Origin: an uncultured Bacteroidales bacterium
Lineage (GTDB): Bacteria > Bacteroidota > Bacteroidia > Bacteroidales > P3
Assembly: GCA_900316055.1 (NCBI GenBank)
Contig: ONBK01000001.1
Location: 62,001 to 126,000 of the forward strand
Direction: 5' to 3'
Length of the DNA: 64,000 nucleotides
Of this stretch, positions 17,343 to 26,935 are shown one piece after another. Numbering within the stretch: position 1 is the first letter of the stretch; every line of letters begins with the position of its first letter. The notes beneath the pieces are model-generated. The model did no database searches. It was given only the letters and a program-made list of their open reading frames with translations, and was not told where the DNA came from. A program made the translations under genes and the position numbers.

Positions 17343-19335
17343 CTCTATGTAATGCTAAGCCGAGTTGGCGGCGGAGGTCGACAAGTTGTTTCTTCTCGGC
17401 GAGGAGTTTGTCGAGGTCCTCTTTGCTCTTGGCTTCACGGAAACGGCGGGCGTTGTCAGCAATGCGGTTGTCAATACACCTCATCTTGAATCCAAGGAGG
17501 GTTTCCGTGAGGTCTTCCTGAAGGTGATCCTCTAGGGTGGGCACAAAGACCTGTTTCTGACGCCAGGTGTCGCTGATACGGTAGGTGTCGAGCATGAGGG
17601 AGATAGCAAAGGAGCGAAGAGCCTCATCATCGTCGGTAATGAAGCGTGAAGCATCGGGTTCTTCTCCACGGGCAAGAGTGTCGCAATAGTAGAGATAGAT
17701 ACGCAGGCAGAGAGGGTCGCTGAAAGAGAGTTCGTCGGCCTGAAGGTCGTTGACGACAAGTTCGGCAAGAGTGTAGGTGGCATACTGAGGAGTACCGTCT
17801 TCGGCAGTCACCTGGAGTTCGATGGAATTGTGACCATAGTTGAGGAGGAGCTGGATGAGATGACGCTCGAAGGGATCTACGGAAGAAGGGGCAAGTGTGT
17901 TCTGAATGTTCTGAGTGTTCTGAATGTTCTGAGTGTTCTGATTATTCTGAACACTCTGATCATTCTCTTTTTCTTTTTCCGCGTAGGCTTTCTGGCGGTT
18001 CTGATTGATAGCCTTGGAAAGCTCCGATGCCAAGGCCTCCTCGGGGACATCCAGTAGGTGTGCACATTGAGCTATATACTCAGTGCGTTCGATGAGATCG
18101 GGCACAAGGGCGATGGTATTCACCGTATCCCTGACGAGTTCGGCCTTGCGGATGGGATCGTCCTTGACCCCGTCAAGAAGCACACGAGTCTTGAAAATAA
18201 GGAAATTATCCTCGTGAGTGGCCAAGTATTCTTGGAGAGCCGTAGAGCCGTATTTCTGAGCATAACTGTCTGGGTCTTCCCCGTCGGGGAAGAGGACACA
18301 GCGAACATGCATGCCCTCGGCGAAAAGAAGGTTGACGGCGCGAAGGGCGGCCTTGATGCCGGCAGAGTCGCCATCGTAAAGAACGGTAACATTGGGTGTA
18401 TAGCGCTTGATAAGGCGTATCTGCTCGGTGGTGAGAGAGGTGCCACAAGAAGCTACGGTGTTTTCCACTCCCGACTGGTGCATGGAGATGACATCGATGT
18501 TACCCTCTACAAGATAGCACTTATTAGCCTTGGAAATAGCCGTGCGAGCCTGGAAAAGGCCGTAGAGGATGCGCGACTTGTTGTAGATGTCGGAGTCGGG
18601 GGAGTTAACATATTTGGCAGCCTGCTTCTCGGAACTGAGGACGCGGCCGGAGAAGCCGAGGACACGACCAGAGATGCTGTAGATAGGGAACATAACGCGT
18701 CCACGGAATCGGTCGTAGGCGCGACGGCGCTCCTCCCTATCCCCGGCCTCCTTTTCTCCTGCCTCCTTAAAAATTGTCAGGCCGGTCTTTTCCAGGACTG
18801 CATCGCTGTAGCCGTTCTTTCGGGCGTGGTCCGTGAAGTTAGTCCACTCATCAAGACAGTAACCAAGTCCGAAACTCTTGATGATGTCGTCGCTGAGACC
18901 ACGACCATGAAAATAGCTTAGTCCCACTGCACGACCCATCTCGTCGTTGTAGAGGAGGTCAGCGAAATACTGCTGGGCGAACTCGGAAAGGTGGAAGAGG
19001 GCATCACGTTCATTCTGACGCTCCTTCTGCTCCTCGGTCTGTTCCTCCTCCTGAATCTCGATATTATATTTCCGGGCCAACCAGCGGAGAGCCTCGGGAT
19101 AGGTGAAGTGTTCGTGTTTCTTGAGGAAGGAGACCACATCGCCAGCCTCGCCGCAGCCAAAGCATTTGAAGATGCCTTTGGAGGGCGAGACATAGAAGGA
19201 GGGTGTCTTTTCGTTATGGAAGGGGCAGCAACCTATATGGTTGGCTCCACGCTTCTTAAGCGATACAAAGTCACCTATCACCTCCTCTATACGGGCGGCA
19301 TCCATGATACGTTGTATGGTCTCTTGGTCAATCAT
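17332..19335 (-). CDS. dnaG: DNA primase
   Basis: The protein is 667 residues from the ATG at 19335. A longer frame begins upstream, but the family start (IDQETIQRIMDAARIEEV) and the promoter both favour 19335. It has a CHC2 zinc finger (CPFHNEKTPSF, then FKCFGCGEAGDVVSF), the catalytic core with RVMFPIY.ISGRVLGFSGR, and the TOPRIM motifs VEGNIDVISMHQSG and VLYDGDSAGIKAA. The C-terminal helicase-binding region follows. It makes RNA primers for DNA replication. Residues about 457-480 are a low-complexity run of QNTQN/IQNTQ units encoded by an in-frame repeat. They lie in the linker before the DnaB-interaction domain, which explains why they are tolerated. Confidence 0.95.
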   Translation of the reverse strand: MIDQETIQRIMDAARIEEVIGDFVSLKKRGANHIGCCPFHNEKTPSFYVSPSKGIFKCFGCGEAGDVVSFLKKHEHFTYPEALRWLARKYNIEIQEEEQTEEQKERQNERDALFHLSEFAQQYFADLLYNDEMGRAVGLSYFHGRGLSDDIIKSFGLGYCLDEWTNFTDHARKNGYSDAVLEKTGLTIFKEAGEKEAGDREERRRAYDRFRGRVMFPIYSISGRVLGFSGRVLSSEKQAAKYVNSPDSDIYNKSRILYGLFQARTAISKANKCYLVEGNIDVISMHQSGVENTVASCGTSLTTEQIRLIKRYTPNVTVLYDGDSAGIKAALRAVNLLFAEGMHVRCVLFPDGEDPDSYAQKYGSTALQEYLATHEDNFLIFKTRVLLDGVKDDPIRKAELVRDTVNTIALVPDLIERTEYIAQCAHLLDVPEEALASELSKAINQNRQKAYAEKEKENDQSVQNNQNTQNIQNTQNIQNTLAPSSVDPFERHLIQLLLNYGHNSIELQVTAEDGTPQYATYTLAELVVNDLQADELSFSDPLCLRIYLYYCDTLARGEEPDASRFITDDDEALRSFAISLMLDTYRISDTWRQKQVFVPTLEDHLQEDLTETLLGFKMRCIDNRIADNARRFREAKSKEDLDKLLAEKKQLVDLRRQLGLALHRVIN
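17896..17967 (-). repeat. In-frame QNTQN repeat in dnaG
   Basis: Degenerate nine-base units CAGAATACT/CAGAACATT (seen as TGTTCTGAG/TGTTCTGAA on the plus strand) encode alternating Gln-Asn-Thr and Gln-Asn-Ile. The same units form the N-terminus of the four-helix-bundle gene at 37090. Confidence 0.75.
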
Positions 19336-19347
19336 AGAAACAAATTG

Positions 19348-19380
19348 CAAAAATACGATTTTTTTTTGATATGGTGGCAA
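19348..19380 (-). promoter_or_regulatory. Probable dnaG promoter
   Basis: TATTTTTG on the minus strand at 19348-19355 matches the -7 consensus. A TTGC at 19377-19380 could serve as the -33 element with 21-base spacing. It lies 12 bases before the dnaG ATG, so the leader would be very short. Confidence 0.5.
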
Positions 19381-19389
19381 GAAAATATG

Positions 19390-19420
19390 AAAAAGGCTGG
19401 CGACATCGCCAGCCTTTTTT
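19390..19420. terminator. Bidirectional terminator after the CHU_C protein gene
   Basis: A 13-base stem, AAAAAGGCTGGCG with its complement and a four-base ACAT loop, has T-runs on both sides. It lies 22 bases after the stop of the minus-strand gene ending at 19443 and next to the dnaG promoter, so it insulates dnaG. Confidence 0.88.
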
Positions 19421-19442
19421 CAATATTCAGTAACCAATACCG

Positions 19443-22400
19443 TTACTTTATCACTTCGATAGCTCCGTTATGCTCGATATTGCCATTGTAGCCCTGAGCG
19501 GAGAAACGGTAGAAGTAGGTTCCGGCGGGCAGTCCTGCGGGATCCCAGAAGTCGGCATCGGAAGAGATATTCTCTTTATGGAAGACGCGAGTGCCCCACT
19601 TGTTGTAGATGTCGAGGGAATTGATGGGATAGCCCATACCTTCGAGGAGGTTAATGATAACGAAGCGGTCGTTGATGCCATCACCATTCGGGGTGACCAC
19701 ATTGGGGAACTGGAGGAAGTCGTTGATGACGAGGATGGAGTTGGCGGCAGTATCGGCGCAGTAAATCATATTGCCCGACGGTGCCAAGTTGTCAGTGCGG
19801 GCGATGAGACGCACACCATAGGTTCCCGAGACCTCTCCTTCGTTAGCATACTGGGAGAAGTTGAAGGTGGCATCATGGGAAGTCAACGTCTCAACAGAAA
19901 GCGGGTTGTCACGATTGTACTGAACCTCCCAGAAATACTTGTTGGTACGTTGATCGGGCTCCGTATTGTTGATGAAGTGGACCACGGGGTTGAGTACAGA
20001 GGGATAGACCGGTTCCCATGAGAAGGCTGCTTTGGGTGTGGGATAGACGACAACACCTGCCTGGGAAACGATGGAGTCGACACAACCGTCGTCGGAATAG
20101 GCATAATACTTCAACGTGTATATGCCCTCAGCATAAGTATGTGTGGGACTTTCAAGTTCGGAAGTTACACCGTCACCGAAGACCCAGAGGTACTTGGTGG
20201 CATCGGTGGATTTATTATCGAAGGTGAGCGTCAATGGATCACAACCCTCGAAGGTGAAGGGGATGGGGGCGAAGTTGGGGAGAGGCTGAGTGCGGAGAGA
20301 GACATCAATGGTGTCACGGCTTTCGCAAACCATCTGAGCCTGTGAGTTCATCACGCTTACAACATAGCGGACATCTCCACCGGGTTCATAGTGGGTCTCG
20401 ATGAGGGGTGTGTTCTGGCCATAGGGTTCCCAAATATAAGTGTAGTTCTGAGAAGCCGTGTGGCGGTCGGTGGCATCGAGGATGGCTTGGTCGACACCAC
20501 AGAGTGAAAAGTCTTCTCCCAGATTGGGCTGGGGAGTCCAATAAGTAGTGATGCGGGTATTGGTATCCCAGACACAGCCAAACTCATCATACACGAGCAC
20601 GTCGATTGGGAAAGTGCCGGCGGTGTCGGGAGAGAGGATATAGGAGACGGTGGGTGCAGCCTTGCGGACCTCGAGGCCACGATAATGACCAAGGTCGTAG
20701 TCGTGGTACTGGGGAGCAGGATTGGGACGCCAGACAAGGGAGTCGATGCCAACGGTGTATTTGCAGTCGTCATCCTGACTGACACCACAGATATCCATCG
20801 ACCAGTTGAAAATCCAGCCGTTGTCACCACCCCATGTGTCGTACACACGCACTTTCCATGTTCCATTGAGGGGGCAACCAACCAATTCAGAGAAGTCGCT
20901 AAAAGGCAGATAGTAGTCTTCTTTATCTATGTGTTTGCTGGGTCTACGTGTGTTTTCACCGTCGACAGTGTAATTACCATCCGGGAATGGGTGACTTATA
21001 CCAGAGGCATCCACATAGTCAGGGCAATGTGGCAAATTAGTGGCTCCTGGACCCAACAAAGCCTCAAGTCCATACTCCGGGTCGTTGGTAGTGATGGTAT
21101 TTTGATTATTTGCTAAAGTAACGATATAGAAGTCTCCTGAAGGATGGAGATTCAGGGGCGACCACACGGAGCCGGCAGACTGACCGGTAATAAGAGTATA
21201 GGCGCTGTTACGGCTGAAGCAGTAATCAAGGCCGATACCATAGGGACTACCCCAGGGTTCGTAAGCCGGGCAGCGTGAACCATCGTTGTGTGTAGGCCAA
21301 CCGAGGTTGATGTTGCTACCGTGATTACCGCCGTGGTCTTCGCCAGGAATGGTGTCTCGAGCCGGCAATCCCGAGGGGCTGCAGCTACTGGGGTTACCAA
21401 ATTTGATCATTGATTCCTGCCCTGTAGGACAAACAATAGTGATGTAGATATCACCAATCCAGGTATGCTCCATGTTGATGCATATAGAGCAGACGTCGGA
21501 AGCGCTGTTGATATGAGCTGCATTTGAGAACTCAGTGAATTCGACAGGGGCCTCGAAGTATTGTGGAATGCAGCCACAATCGTCTGGAATAAAAGTAACA
21601 CACTCGTAGGTCTTCGACACCGATTCATTGGTCACAATCTCACGCAATGTCAAGGTAGCGTTCTCGCCAGAGTAACCCATGTTGACCATCAATGAGTCTC
21701 GGTTACAGATGTCGGCCAACGTGAAGATGGTCTTGATGGGGTTTGTTGAGGTTCGCACCTTAATGGAGGTCAGCATGTTGGTTCCACAGCCAAAGGCGTC
21801 GACAATGTCAAGCACCATGTCATAGCATCCAGTTTTCTGATAGTCGGCATAGGAAGCACTTGTCATGCCTACACCTTGGATAGTATCGCCATCGTTGGCC
21901 ATATCCCAAGTGAAATAGCTGGTAGCATCGCTGGGAGTATAATAGCCATAACGATAGGTGTATTCACCATGGCCTTTGAAAATCACGCCGTCACCTATAC
22001 AGAGGTGAGCACCTAAGAAACTGAAGGTATCAATAGAAGTGTAGCCCTGTGAATGGTCTTCGTTATCGACCCAGTTGGTGTCAGGGAGATGCACTTCATG
22101 GATGTAGGCAGAATCGTAAACGACACCGTTACGAGTACGATAGAATTTAGTCTCGATAACAGGCCTCACCTCCTCGCACGGTTTTCTACAAGACACTGCG
22201 AATTGGAAACCTCTTCCCACATTTCCACGATTTGCGTAGCAGGAAAGGTTTGTACGTTCGGTGTTCGTAAGGTCGTCGGTAACCAAACGGATGGTGAACG
22301 TGCCACTTGTGTTGTTGGGCGAGACAAAGATATAGTCGCCCTGATGGACACCACCGAATTCATTATTAAACTTCTTCAGCAACGGCGACGAGGTGGAAGG

Positions 22401-22712
22401 ACCATCATAGATATATAGGGTATCCAAGCAATGAAGAGAGAGCTCGGACACATAAATACAGAGATGGGTATCAGCACCCGAACACGTACCCTGAACAGTC
22501 ATGGAATAGTCGATACCGCGTTGCGGAGCACCGGCATCGGGGGCACCAGCTCCTTGCGAGTCGTCGTCACGGATTGTCAGAGAGCCACCATAAACCTCCA
22601 TTGACACTGTAGTGCCATTGGTCGTGGCATCCAGTCGGACCAAGTCCGCCTGCGCCCAAAGCCCTTGTCCAAAGAGCAGAGCTAAAGTAAATAATGTGAA
22701 TATCTTTTTCAT
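19443..22712 (-). CDS. Large T9SS-secreted protein with CUB-like, P-type, PKD and CHU_C domains
   Basis: The protein is 1089 residues with a signal peptide (LFTLALLFGQGLWAQ). A CUB-like region lies at about 30-170 (DTLYIYDGPSTSSPLLKKF). Two stretches resemble the proprotein-convertase P domain (AAHINSASDVCSICINMEHT near 400 and LVGCPLNGTWKVRVYDTWGG near 620). A PKD domain is near 820-920 (WVFGDGVTSELESPTHTYAE). The last 85 residues form the gliding-motility-associated C-terminal domain (NVVTPNGDGINDRF, YNKWGTRVF, LPAGTYFYRF), which is a type B T9SS signal. It is predicted to be exported and surface-attached. No catalytic protease domain is visible despite the P domains, so it is probably an adhesin or scaffold. 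It starts 12 bases after a small secreted protein gene and is co-transcribed with it. Confidence 0.85.
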   Translation of the reverse strand: MKKIFTLFTLALLFGQGLWAQADLVRLDATTNGTTVSMEVYGGSLTIRDDDSQGAGAPDAGAPQRGIDYSMTVQGTCSGADTHLCIYVSELSLHCLDTLYIYDGPSTSSPLLKKFNNEFGGVHQGDYIFVSPNNTSGTFTIRLVTDDLTNTERTNLSCYANRGNVGRGFQFAVSCRKPCEEVRPVIETKFYRTRNGVVYDSAYIHEVHLPDTNWVDNEDHSQGYTSIDTFSFLGAHLCIGDGVIFKGHGEYTYRYGYYTPSDATSYFTWDMANDGDTIQGVGMTSASYADYQKTGCYDMVLDIVDAFGCGTNMLTSIKVRTSTNPIKTIFTLADICNRDSLMVNMGYSGENATLTLREIVTNESVSKTYECVTFIPDDCGCIPQYFEAPVEFTEFSNAAHINSASDVCSICINMEHTWIGDIYITIVCPTGQESMIKFGNPSSCSPSGLPARDTIPGEDHGGNHGSNINLGWPTHNDGSRCPAYEPWGSPYGIGLDYCFSRNSAYTLITGQSAGSVWSPLNLHPSGDFYIVTLANNQNTITTNDPEYGLEALLGPGATNLPHCPDYVDASGISHPFPDGNYTVDGENTRRPSKHIDKEDYYLPFSDFSELVGCPLNGTWKVRVYDTWGGDNGWIFNWSMDICGVSQDDDCKYTVGIDSLVWRPNPAPQYHDYDLGHYRGLEVRKAAPTVSYILSPDTAGTFPIDVLVYDEFGCVWDTNTRITTYWTPQPNLGEDFSLCGVDQAILDATDRHTASQNYTYIWEPYGQNTPLIETHYEPGGDVRYVVSVMNSQAQMVCESRDTIDVSLRTQPLPNFAPIPFTFEGCDPLTLTFDNKSTDATKYLWVFGDGVTSELESPTHTYAEGIYTLKYYAYSDDGCVDSIVSQAGVVVYPTPKAAFSWEPVYPSVLNPVVHFINNTEPDQRTNKYFWEVQYNRDNPLSVETLTSHDATFNFSQYANEGEVSGTYGVRLIARTDNLAPSGNMIYCADTAANSILVINDFLQFPNVVTPNGDGINDRFVIINLLEGMGYPINSLDIYNKWGTRVFHKENISSDADFWDPAGLPAGTYFYRFSAQGYNGNIEHNGAIEVIK

Positions 22713-22724
22713 ATGGGCACCTCC

Positions 22725-23183
22725 TTATTCTTTATTATATTCTCTATAATTTCTGTCGGCCACCGCTTGCATATCCTTTATCGAACGAAGCACCAAATAG
22801 GGATGCTGCGAACCTGGAGTGGTAAAACACACGCCTTCTTCAATGGAATTATTGCGCACCTGGAACGAACCGAAATTGTAAGCATAGTAACTCAACGTGT
22901 TTAAGTCGACGACAAAATCATTAGGCAAGGCAACACCTGTGGTTTTGTTGACCACTGTTGAGATACTGAAAACATCCATACCTGCCGGCACTGTGTCGGA
23001 CTCATAAAAAGCAGCCTGCGCATAAAGACAACGGAACATGAACTTCTCTGGTGCGACAGTATAATAACTTTCCATTTTCTCCACATTGCCTTTAAAATAG
23101 GGCAACATAATAGCCTCGCAATCTTGTGCATACACTCCAAAAGCAGCCATGAAGAGGGCAGCGATGACGATTATTTTTTTCAT
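22725..23183 (-). CDS. Small secreted protein of unknown function
   Basis: The protein is 152 residues with a clear signal peptide (IIVIAALFMAAFGVYAQD). The mature part has only two cysteines (in the QDCEA and RCLYAQ segments) besides one near the end, no membrane segment and no motif I recognise. The composition is typical of a periplasmic or secreted globular protein, with many aromatic residues (YFKGNVEKMESYYTVAPEKF). It is followed after 12 bases by the gene for the large CHU_C protein, which suggests a shared function, perhaps as a secretion partner. It is preceded by rnfE with a 90-base gap, in the place where rnfA is usually found. Confidence 0.6.
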   Translation of the reverse strand: MKKIIVIAALFMAAFGVYAQDCEAIMLPYFKGNVEKMESYYTVAPEKFMFRCLYAQAAFYESDTVPAGMDVFSISTVVNKTTGVALPNDFVVDLNTLSYYAYNFGSFQVRNNSIEEGVCFTTPGSQHPYLVLRSIKDMQAVADRNYREYNKE

Positions 23184-23273
23184 ATCAATTCCTTTCCTTT
23201 TTGATTCAACTATTTTTTCCCTTCACTATTAAGACGGCGAGGTGCCGTTTTTGGGTCACAATTTTAACACTTT

Positions 23274-23873
23274 TTAAGCCTTTTTAACATTTCGCTTGCG
23301 CAACTGGTTGATTCCAGCCATCAGAAAACCGAGTGCCAGGAAGCCTCCTGGAGGCAGAATCATCATCAGCATACCGTCGGCCCCGCCGATGAGGCTATAG
23401 CCGAAGATGCAGCCAGTACCGAGAAGCTCACGCACCATACCCAGCAAGGTCAGTGCCCAAGTGAATCCGAGACCCATGAAGAGGCCGTCGAGGAATGAGA
23501 ACCAAACACCGTTTTTCGAGGCAAAGGCTTCAGCACGACCGAGGACAATGCAGTTCACCACAATGAGGGGGATGAAGAGGCCAAGGCTATCATAGAGGGC
23601 CGGAAGGTAGGCCTGCATGACCATCTGAACCATGGTCACAAAGGTGGCGATGACAACGATAAATGCCGGAATGCGCACCTTGTCGGGGATGACACTCTTG
23701 AGCAGCGAGATGACAATATTGGACATCATCAGCACGAAAGCGGTGGCCAATCCCATGCTCAAACCATTGACAGCCGAAGTGGTAGTGGCCAACGTGGGGC
23801 ACATACCGAGGATGAGTACCCAAGTGGGGTTCTCCTTGATAAGACCGTTTTTGATAATATCTTTTGCGTTCAT
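23274..23873 (-). CDS. rnfE: Rnf electron transport complex subunit E
   Basis: The protein is 199 residues with about six membrane segments. NPTWVLILGMCPTLATTTSA near the N-terminus carries the conserved cysteine region of RnfE. The homologous RnfA family has a different signature (NNVVLSQFLGICPFLG) that is not seen here. RnfE is an integral inner-membrane part of the ion-pumping ferredoxin:NAD+ oxidoreductase. The gene is the last of the rnfBCDGE run. It lies 18 bases after rnfG. Confidence 0.92.
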   Translation of the reverse strand: MNAKDIIKNGLIKENPTWVLILGMCPTLATTTSAVNGLSMGLATAFVLMMSNIVISLLKSVIPDKVRIPAFIVVIATFVTMVQMVMQAYLPALYDSLGLFIPLIVVNCIVLGRAEAFASKNGVWFSFLDGLFMGLGFTWALTLLGMVRELLGTGCIFGYSLIGGADGMLMMILPPGGFLALGFLMAGINQLRKRNVKKA

Positions 23874-23891
23874 ATCTGTATCTCTTTAAGG

Positions 23892-24452
23892 TTACTGGAT
23901 TTTTTTGAATACTGCATAGGCATCGTTCACGGCGAGGAGGAAGGCGCGCGATGTGATGGTGGAACCGCTGATGGCATCAATATCGCCACCATCTTTCTTG
24001 ACGGTCATATTCACCAAAGAAGGATTCTTCTCGATAACACATCCCTTGCCGTCCTTCTGGAACCACTGGTCGGCTTTGGCGCCGAGACCCGGAGTCTCAT
24101 GAGTTTCGAGCATACGATAACCATAGACGTTGCCGTCCTTGTCAAATCCGACCATCACCTGAAGGTGACCGCCGAAACCCTTGTCGTTTCCTACTTCGAT
24201 GGCAGCGCCCACCATATTGCCTTCTGCATCTAAGGCAACATTGCATTTGGCACCATCGATATCGCGAGCTTCCAGTTTGTCATATGTGGGAAGAACGGCG
24301 CTGATGGCCTCATCGACCTTGGCCTGCTGGGCCTGGGCGATAGGTTCTTCTGTGACACCGTTGAGAGCCGCCAACGCTGCAGCGGCCACAAGGGCAATCG
24401 CAGTCAGCGAGAGAAGCATATTAACTAATGTTGATTGAGCTTTCTTTGCCAT
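23892..24452 (-). CDS. rnfG: Rnf electron transport complex subunit G
   Basis: The protein is 186 residues from the ATG at 24452; an alternative ATG six codons upstream lies in a repeat-rich spacer. One N-terminal membrane helix (LVNMLLSLTAIALVAAAALAA) is followed by a periplasmic FMN-binding domain. GAKADQWFQKDGKG and the flavin-attachment motif SGSTITS lie near the C-terminus, where the threonine is expected to carry covalent FMN. It passes electrons within the Rnf complex. The spacer in front of it (24463-24484) contains TTTTCAATTTTCAATTCTCAA repeats. Confidence 0.92.
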   Translation of the reverse strand: MAKKAQSTLVNMLLSLTAIALVAAAALAALNGVTEEPIAQAQQAKVDEAISAVLPTYDKLEARDIDGAKCNVALDAEGNMVGAAIEVGNDKGFGGHLQVMVGFDKDGNVYGYRMLETHETPGLGAKADQWFQKDGKGCVIEKNPSLVNMTVKKDGGDIDAISGSTITSRAFLLAVNDAYAVFKKIQ

Positions 24453-24480
24453 AATCTTTTCAATTTTCAATTCTCAATTT

Positions 24481-25485
24481 TCATTTTGCGAAACGTGCAG
24501 GTTTGCACCAGCGATTGATAAGCGGGGTGACACTGTTCATCAACAAGATGGCGAAGCTGACACCCTCGGGGTAGGCTCCCCATGTACGGATGATTACCGT
24601 CAGCAGGCCACAACCCACACCAAAGATAAGCTGACCGCTCTTGGACATGGGAGAAGTGACCATATCGGTAGCCATGAAGCAGGCACCCAGCATGATGCCA
24701 CCCGTGAGGATAGTGGTCAAAGGATCGATATAACCCACAAGTTGCTTAACACCATCGACAGCCTCCACATGCACGGGGTTCACTAACCAGAGGATAGCAC
24801 TGAAAACAAAGGCTGTGCCAATAAAAGTGACGGGGATGTGCCAAGAGATGATTTTCTTCCAGCAGAGATAGGCAGCGCCAAGGAGGATAGCCAATGCCGA
24901 CACCTCGCCGAACGAACCACCGATGTGGCCGATGAACATATCCCAAGCCTGGGGCAGTTGGTCAAGAGCCTCGGCACCACGTTCCTTCAGGAGACCCAGC
25001 GGAGTGGGACCCGTCACCGTGTCGAGTCCAAAGAACTGAACCTTCGACACATCAGGCCATGTGGTCATCTGCACAGGGAAAGAGATAAGCAGGAAGACAC
25101 GACCCACCAAGGCGGGGTTGAATGGATTCTTGCCAAGACCACCGAAGGCCATCTTGCCGACACCAATAGCCACAAGGGCACCGATGACGACAATCCACAG
25201 CATGCTGGCCGTAGCCGGCACATTGAAAGCCAGCAAAAGACCCGTGACAATGGCGGAACCATCGCAGATGGTGCTGGGCACTTTCATGATATATTTCTCA
25301 ATCAGCCACTGGAAGAGCACACAGCTCAACACCGAGATAACACTGATGAGCAGGGCAGTCACTCCAAAATAGGCGATGGCCACCAGCAAAGCCGGAATCA
25401 ACGCCATATTGACGCGCCACATGATTCTTTTTGTCGACTCGTCGCTATGCACGTGGGGCGAGCCCGAAATATTTAATAGATTCAT
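24481..25485 (-). CDS. rnfD: Rnf electron transport complex subunit D
   Basis: The protein is 334 residues from the ATG at 25485, whose sequence MNLLNISGSPHVHSDEST matches the family start. The frame stays open farther upstream only because it runs through a repeat element. It has several membrane helices and the FMN-attachment motif TVTGPTPLGL (usually TGATPL), with TGGIMLGACFMATDMVTSP near the end. It is an inner-membrane subunit carrying covalent FMN in the ferredoxin:NAD+ ion pump. It is co-transcribed with rnfC and rnfG. Confidence 0.93.
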   Translation of the reverse strand: MNLLNISGSPHVHSDESTKRIMWRVNMALIPALLVAIAYFGVTALLISVISVLSCVLFQWLIEKYIMKVPSTICDGSAIVTGLLLAFNVPATASMLWIVVIGALVAIGVGKMAFGGLGKNPFNPALVGRVFLLISFPVQMTTWPDVSKVQFFGLDTVTGPTPLGLLKERGAEALDQLPQAWDMFIGHIGGSFGEVSALAILLGAAYLCWKKIISWHIPVTFIGTAFVFSAILWLVNPVHVEAVDGVKQLVGYIDPLTTILTGGIMLGACFMATDMVTSPMSKSGQLIFGVGCGLLTVIIRTWGAYPEGVSFAILLMNSVTPLINRWCKPARFAK

Positions 25486-25496
25486 ATATAATATAA

Positions 25497-25597
25497 TGTT
25501 TGATTGCTTGAATGTTTGATTGTTTGAGTTTTTCTGCCCGATTGTTTGATTGCGTAGCCACTCAAGCATTTATGCAATCAAGCAATCAAGCATTTAC
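25497..25597. repeat. Fold-back repeat element between rnfC and rnfD
   Basis: The left arm is made of TTTGATTG/TTGAATG units and the right arm of CAAGCATT/CAATCAAG units, with a GC-richer centre (TTTTTCTGCCCG). The two arms are approximate reverse complements. Single-arm versions of the same motif lie at 1071-1102 and 10951-10980. Confidence 0.75.
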
Positions 25598-25598
25598 A

Positions 25599-26927
25599 TC
25601 ATTTCTTAGCGGCCATCATGGCACGGACTTTGTTCTTGCCGAGACGAATCTCGTCGGTCAGCGGTTTGTTGGCCGGACAGCTGAAGAAGCAGCATCCGCA
25701 TTCGATGCAATCAAGGATGTTGTGCTCCTTGGCCTCTTCGATGCGGTTGTTACGCACCAGTACCGAGAACATGTAAGGCTCAAGTCCCATGGGGCAGGCA
25801 TGCATACACTTGCCGCAACGGATACAGGCCGTCTCGGGATTGCGACGAGCCTCGTTCTCATCCATCACTAAGACACTCGAGTTACCTTTCACGGTGGGGG
25901 CATCGAGGTTCACCACGGCCTTGCCCATCATCGTACCGCCACTGATAACCTTTCCAGTAGTGGCGGGCAGTTCGCCGATGGAGTGTTTGATGATGTCGTT
26001 ATAGGTGGTACCGATACGAACGATATAGTTGTGCTGTGAGGGCAGTTTCTTGCCCGTTACAGTAAGGATATTCTCGATAAGGGGTTTGTTCTTCTGGATA
26101 GCCTCGTAGACCGAGAATGCAGTACCGAGATTGGAAACCACACAGCCCACATCGATGGGCAGTTTGCCACTGGGCACCTTGCGTCCAGTGACGGCATTGA
26201 TGAGCTGTTTCTCGGCACCCTGCGGATATTTCACCTTCAGAGGTTCGACGATAATGCCTTCGAACTGGCGAGCCATCTCGGTCATCTTGGCAATAGCCTG
26301 GGGCTTGTTGCTCTCGATGCCAATGTAAGCGTTGGGCACACCCAAGGCTTTGCGGAGGATGCTCACACCGATACAAACCTCTTCGGCATGCTCCATCATC
26401 ACACGGTAGTCGGAAGTGAGGTAAGGCTCACACTCGGCGGCATTGATGATGAGGTATTCAGCCTTTTTGCCTTCGGGGACATTATACTTGATATGGGCGG
26501 GGAACGTGGCGCCACCAAGGCCCACAATGCCCATCTCTTTCAGCTTGTCGACAATCTGCTTCGGTTCAAGAGTGCATTCACGCTTGATGTCGGGTGTGCG
26601 GTCAATGGTCTCCATCCACTCGTCTCCCTCGACATTAATATATACAGCAGGCTTAGCCATGCCAAAAGCATCCTTGCAGGGCTCCACCTTGACGACCGTG
26701 CCGCTCACAGGGGAATGAACGTTGGCGCACATGAAAGCCTGAGCTTCGCCGATAAGCTGACCCACCTTCACCTTGTCGCCTTTCTGCACTATCGGAGTGG
26801 CGGGGGCACCGAGGTGCTGGTTCATCAGCACCACCATCTGCGCCGGTACCGGCATAATCTCGATAGCAGCATCGTTTGATATCTTGTTTTCTTCGGGGTG
26901 AACACCACCCATTTTGAAAGTCTTCAT
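25599..26927 (-). CDS. rnfC: Rnf electron transport complex subunit C
   Basis: The protein is 442 residues. The N-terminal barrel-sandwich (biotinyl-like) region is followed by the NADH/FMN-binding domain (GLGGATFPAHIKY, INAAECEPYLTSDYRVM). Two 4Fe-4S motifs lie near the C-terminus: CIRCGKCMHACPMG at about residue 367 and CIECGCCFFSCPANKP at about residue 409. It is the NADH-interacting peripheral subunit of Rnf. It is the second gene of the cluster, 32 bases after rnfB, and that spacer is made of ATTAAGA repeats. Confidence 0.95.
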   Translation of the reverse strand: MKTFKMGGVHPEENKISNDAAIEIMPVPAQMVVLMNQHLGAPATPIVQKGDKVKVGQLIGEAQAFMCANVHSPVSGTVVKVEPCKDAFGMAKPAVYINVEGDEWMETIDRTPDIKRECTLEPKQIVDKLKEMGIVGLGGATFPAHIKYNVPEGKKAEYLIINAAECEPYLTSDYRVMMEHAEEVCIGVSILRKALGVPNAYIGIESNKPQAIAKMTEMARQFEGIIVEPLKVKYPQGAEKQLINAVTGRKVPSGKLPIDVGCVVSNLGTAFSVYEAIQKNKPLIENILTVTGKKLPSQHNYIVRIGTTYNDIIKHSIGELPATTGKVISGGTMMGKAVVNLDAPTVKGNSSVLVMDENEARRNPETACIRCGKCMHACPMGLEPYMFSVLVRNNRIEEAKEHNILDCIECGCCFFSCPANKPLTDEIRLGKNKVRAMMAAKK

Positions 26928-26935
26928 CTCTTACA

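Noticed and set aside
23274-23873. This gene being rnfA rather than rnfE
   Set aside because: It has the RnfE-type NPTWVLILGMCPTLA segment, it directly follows rnfG, and it lacks the RnfA signature.
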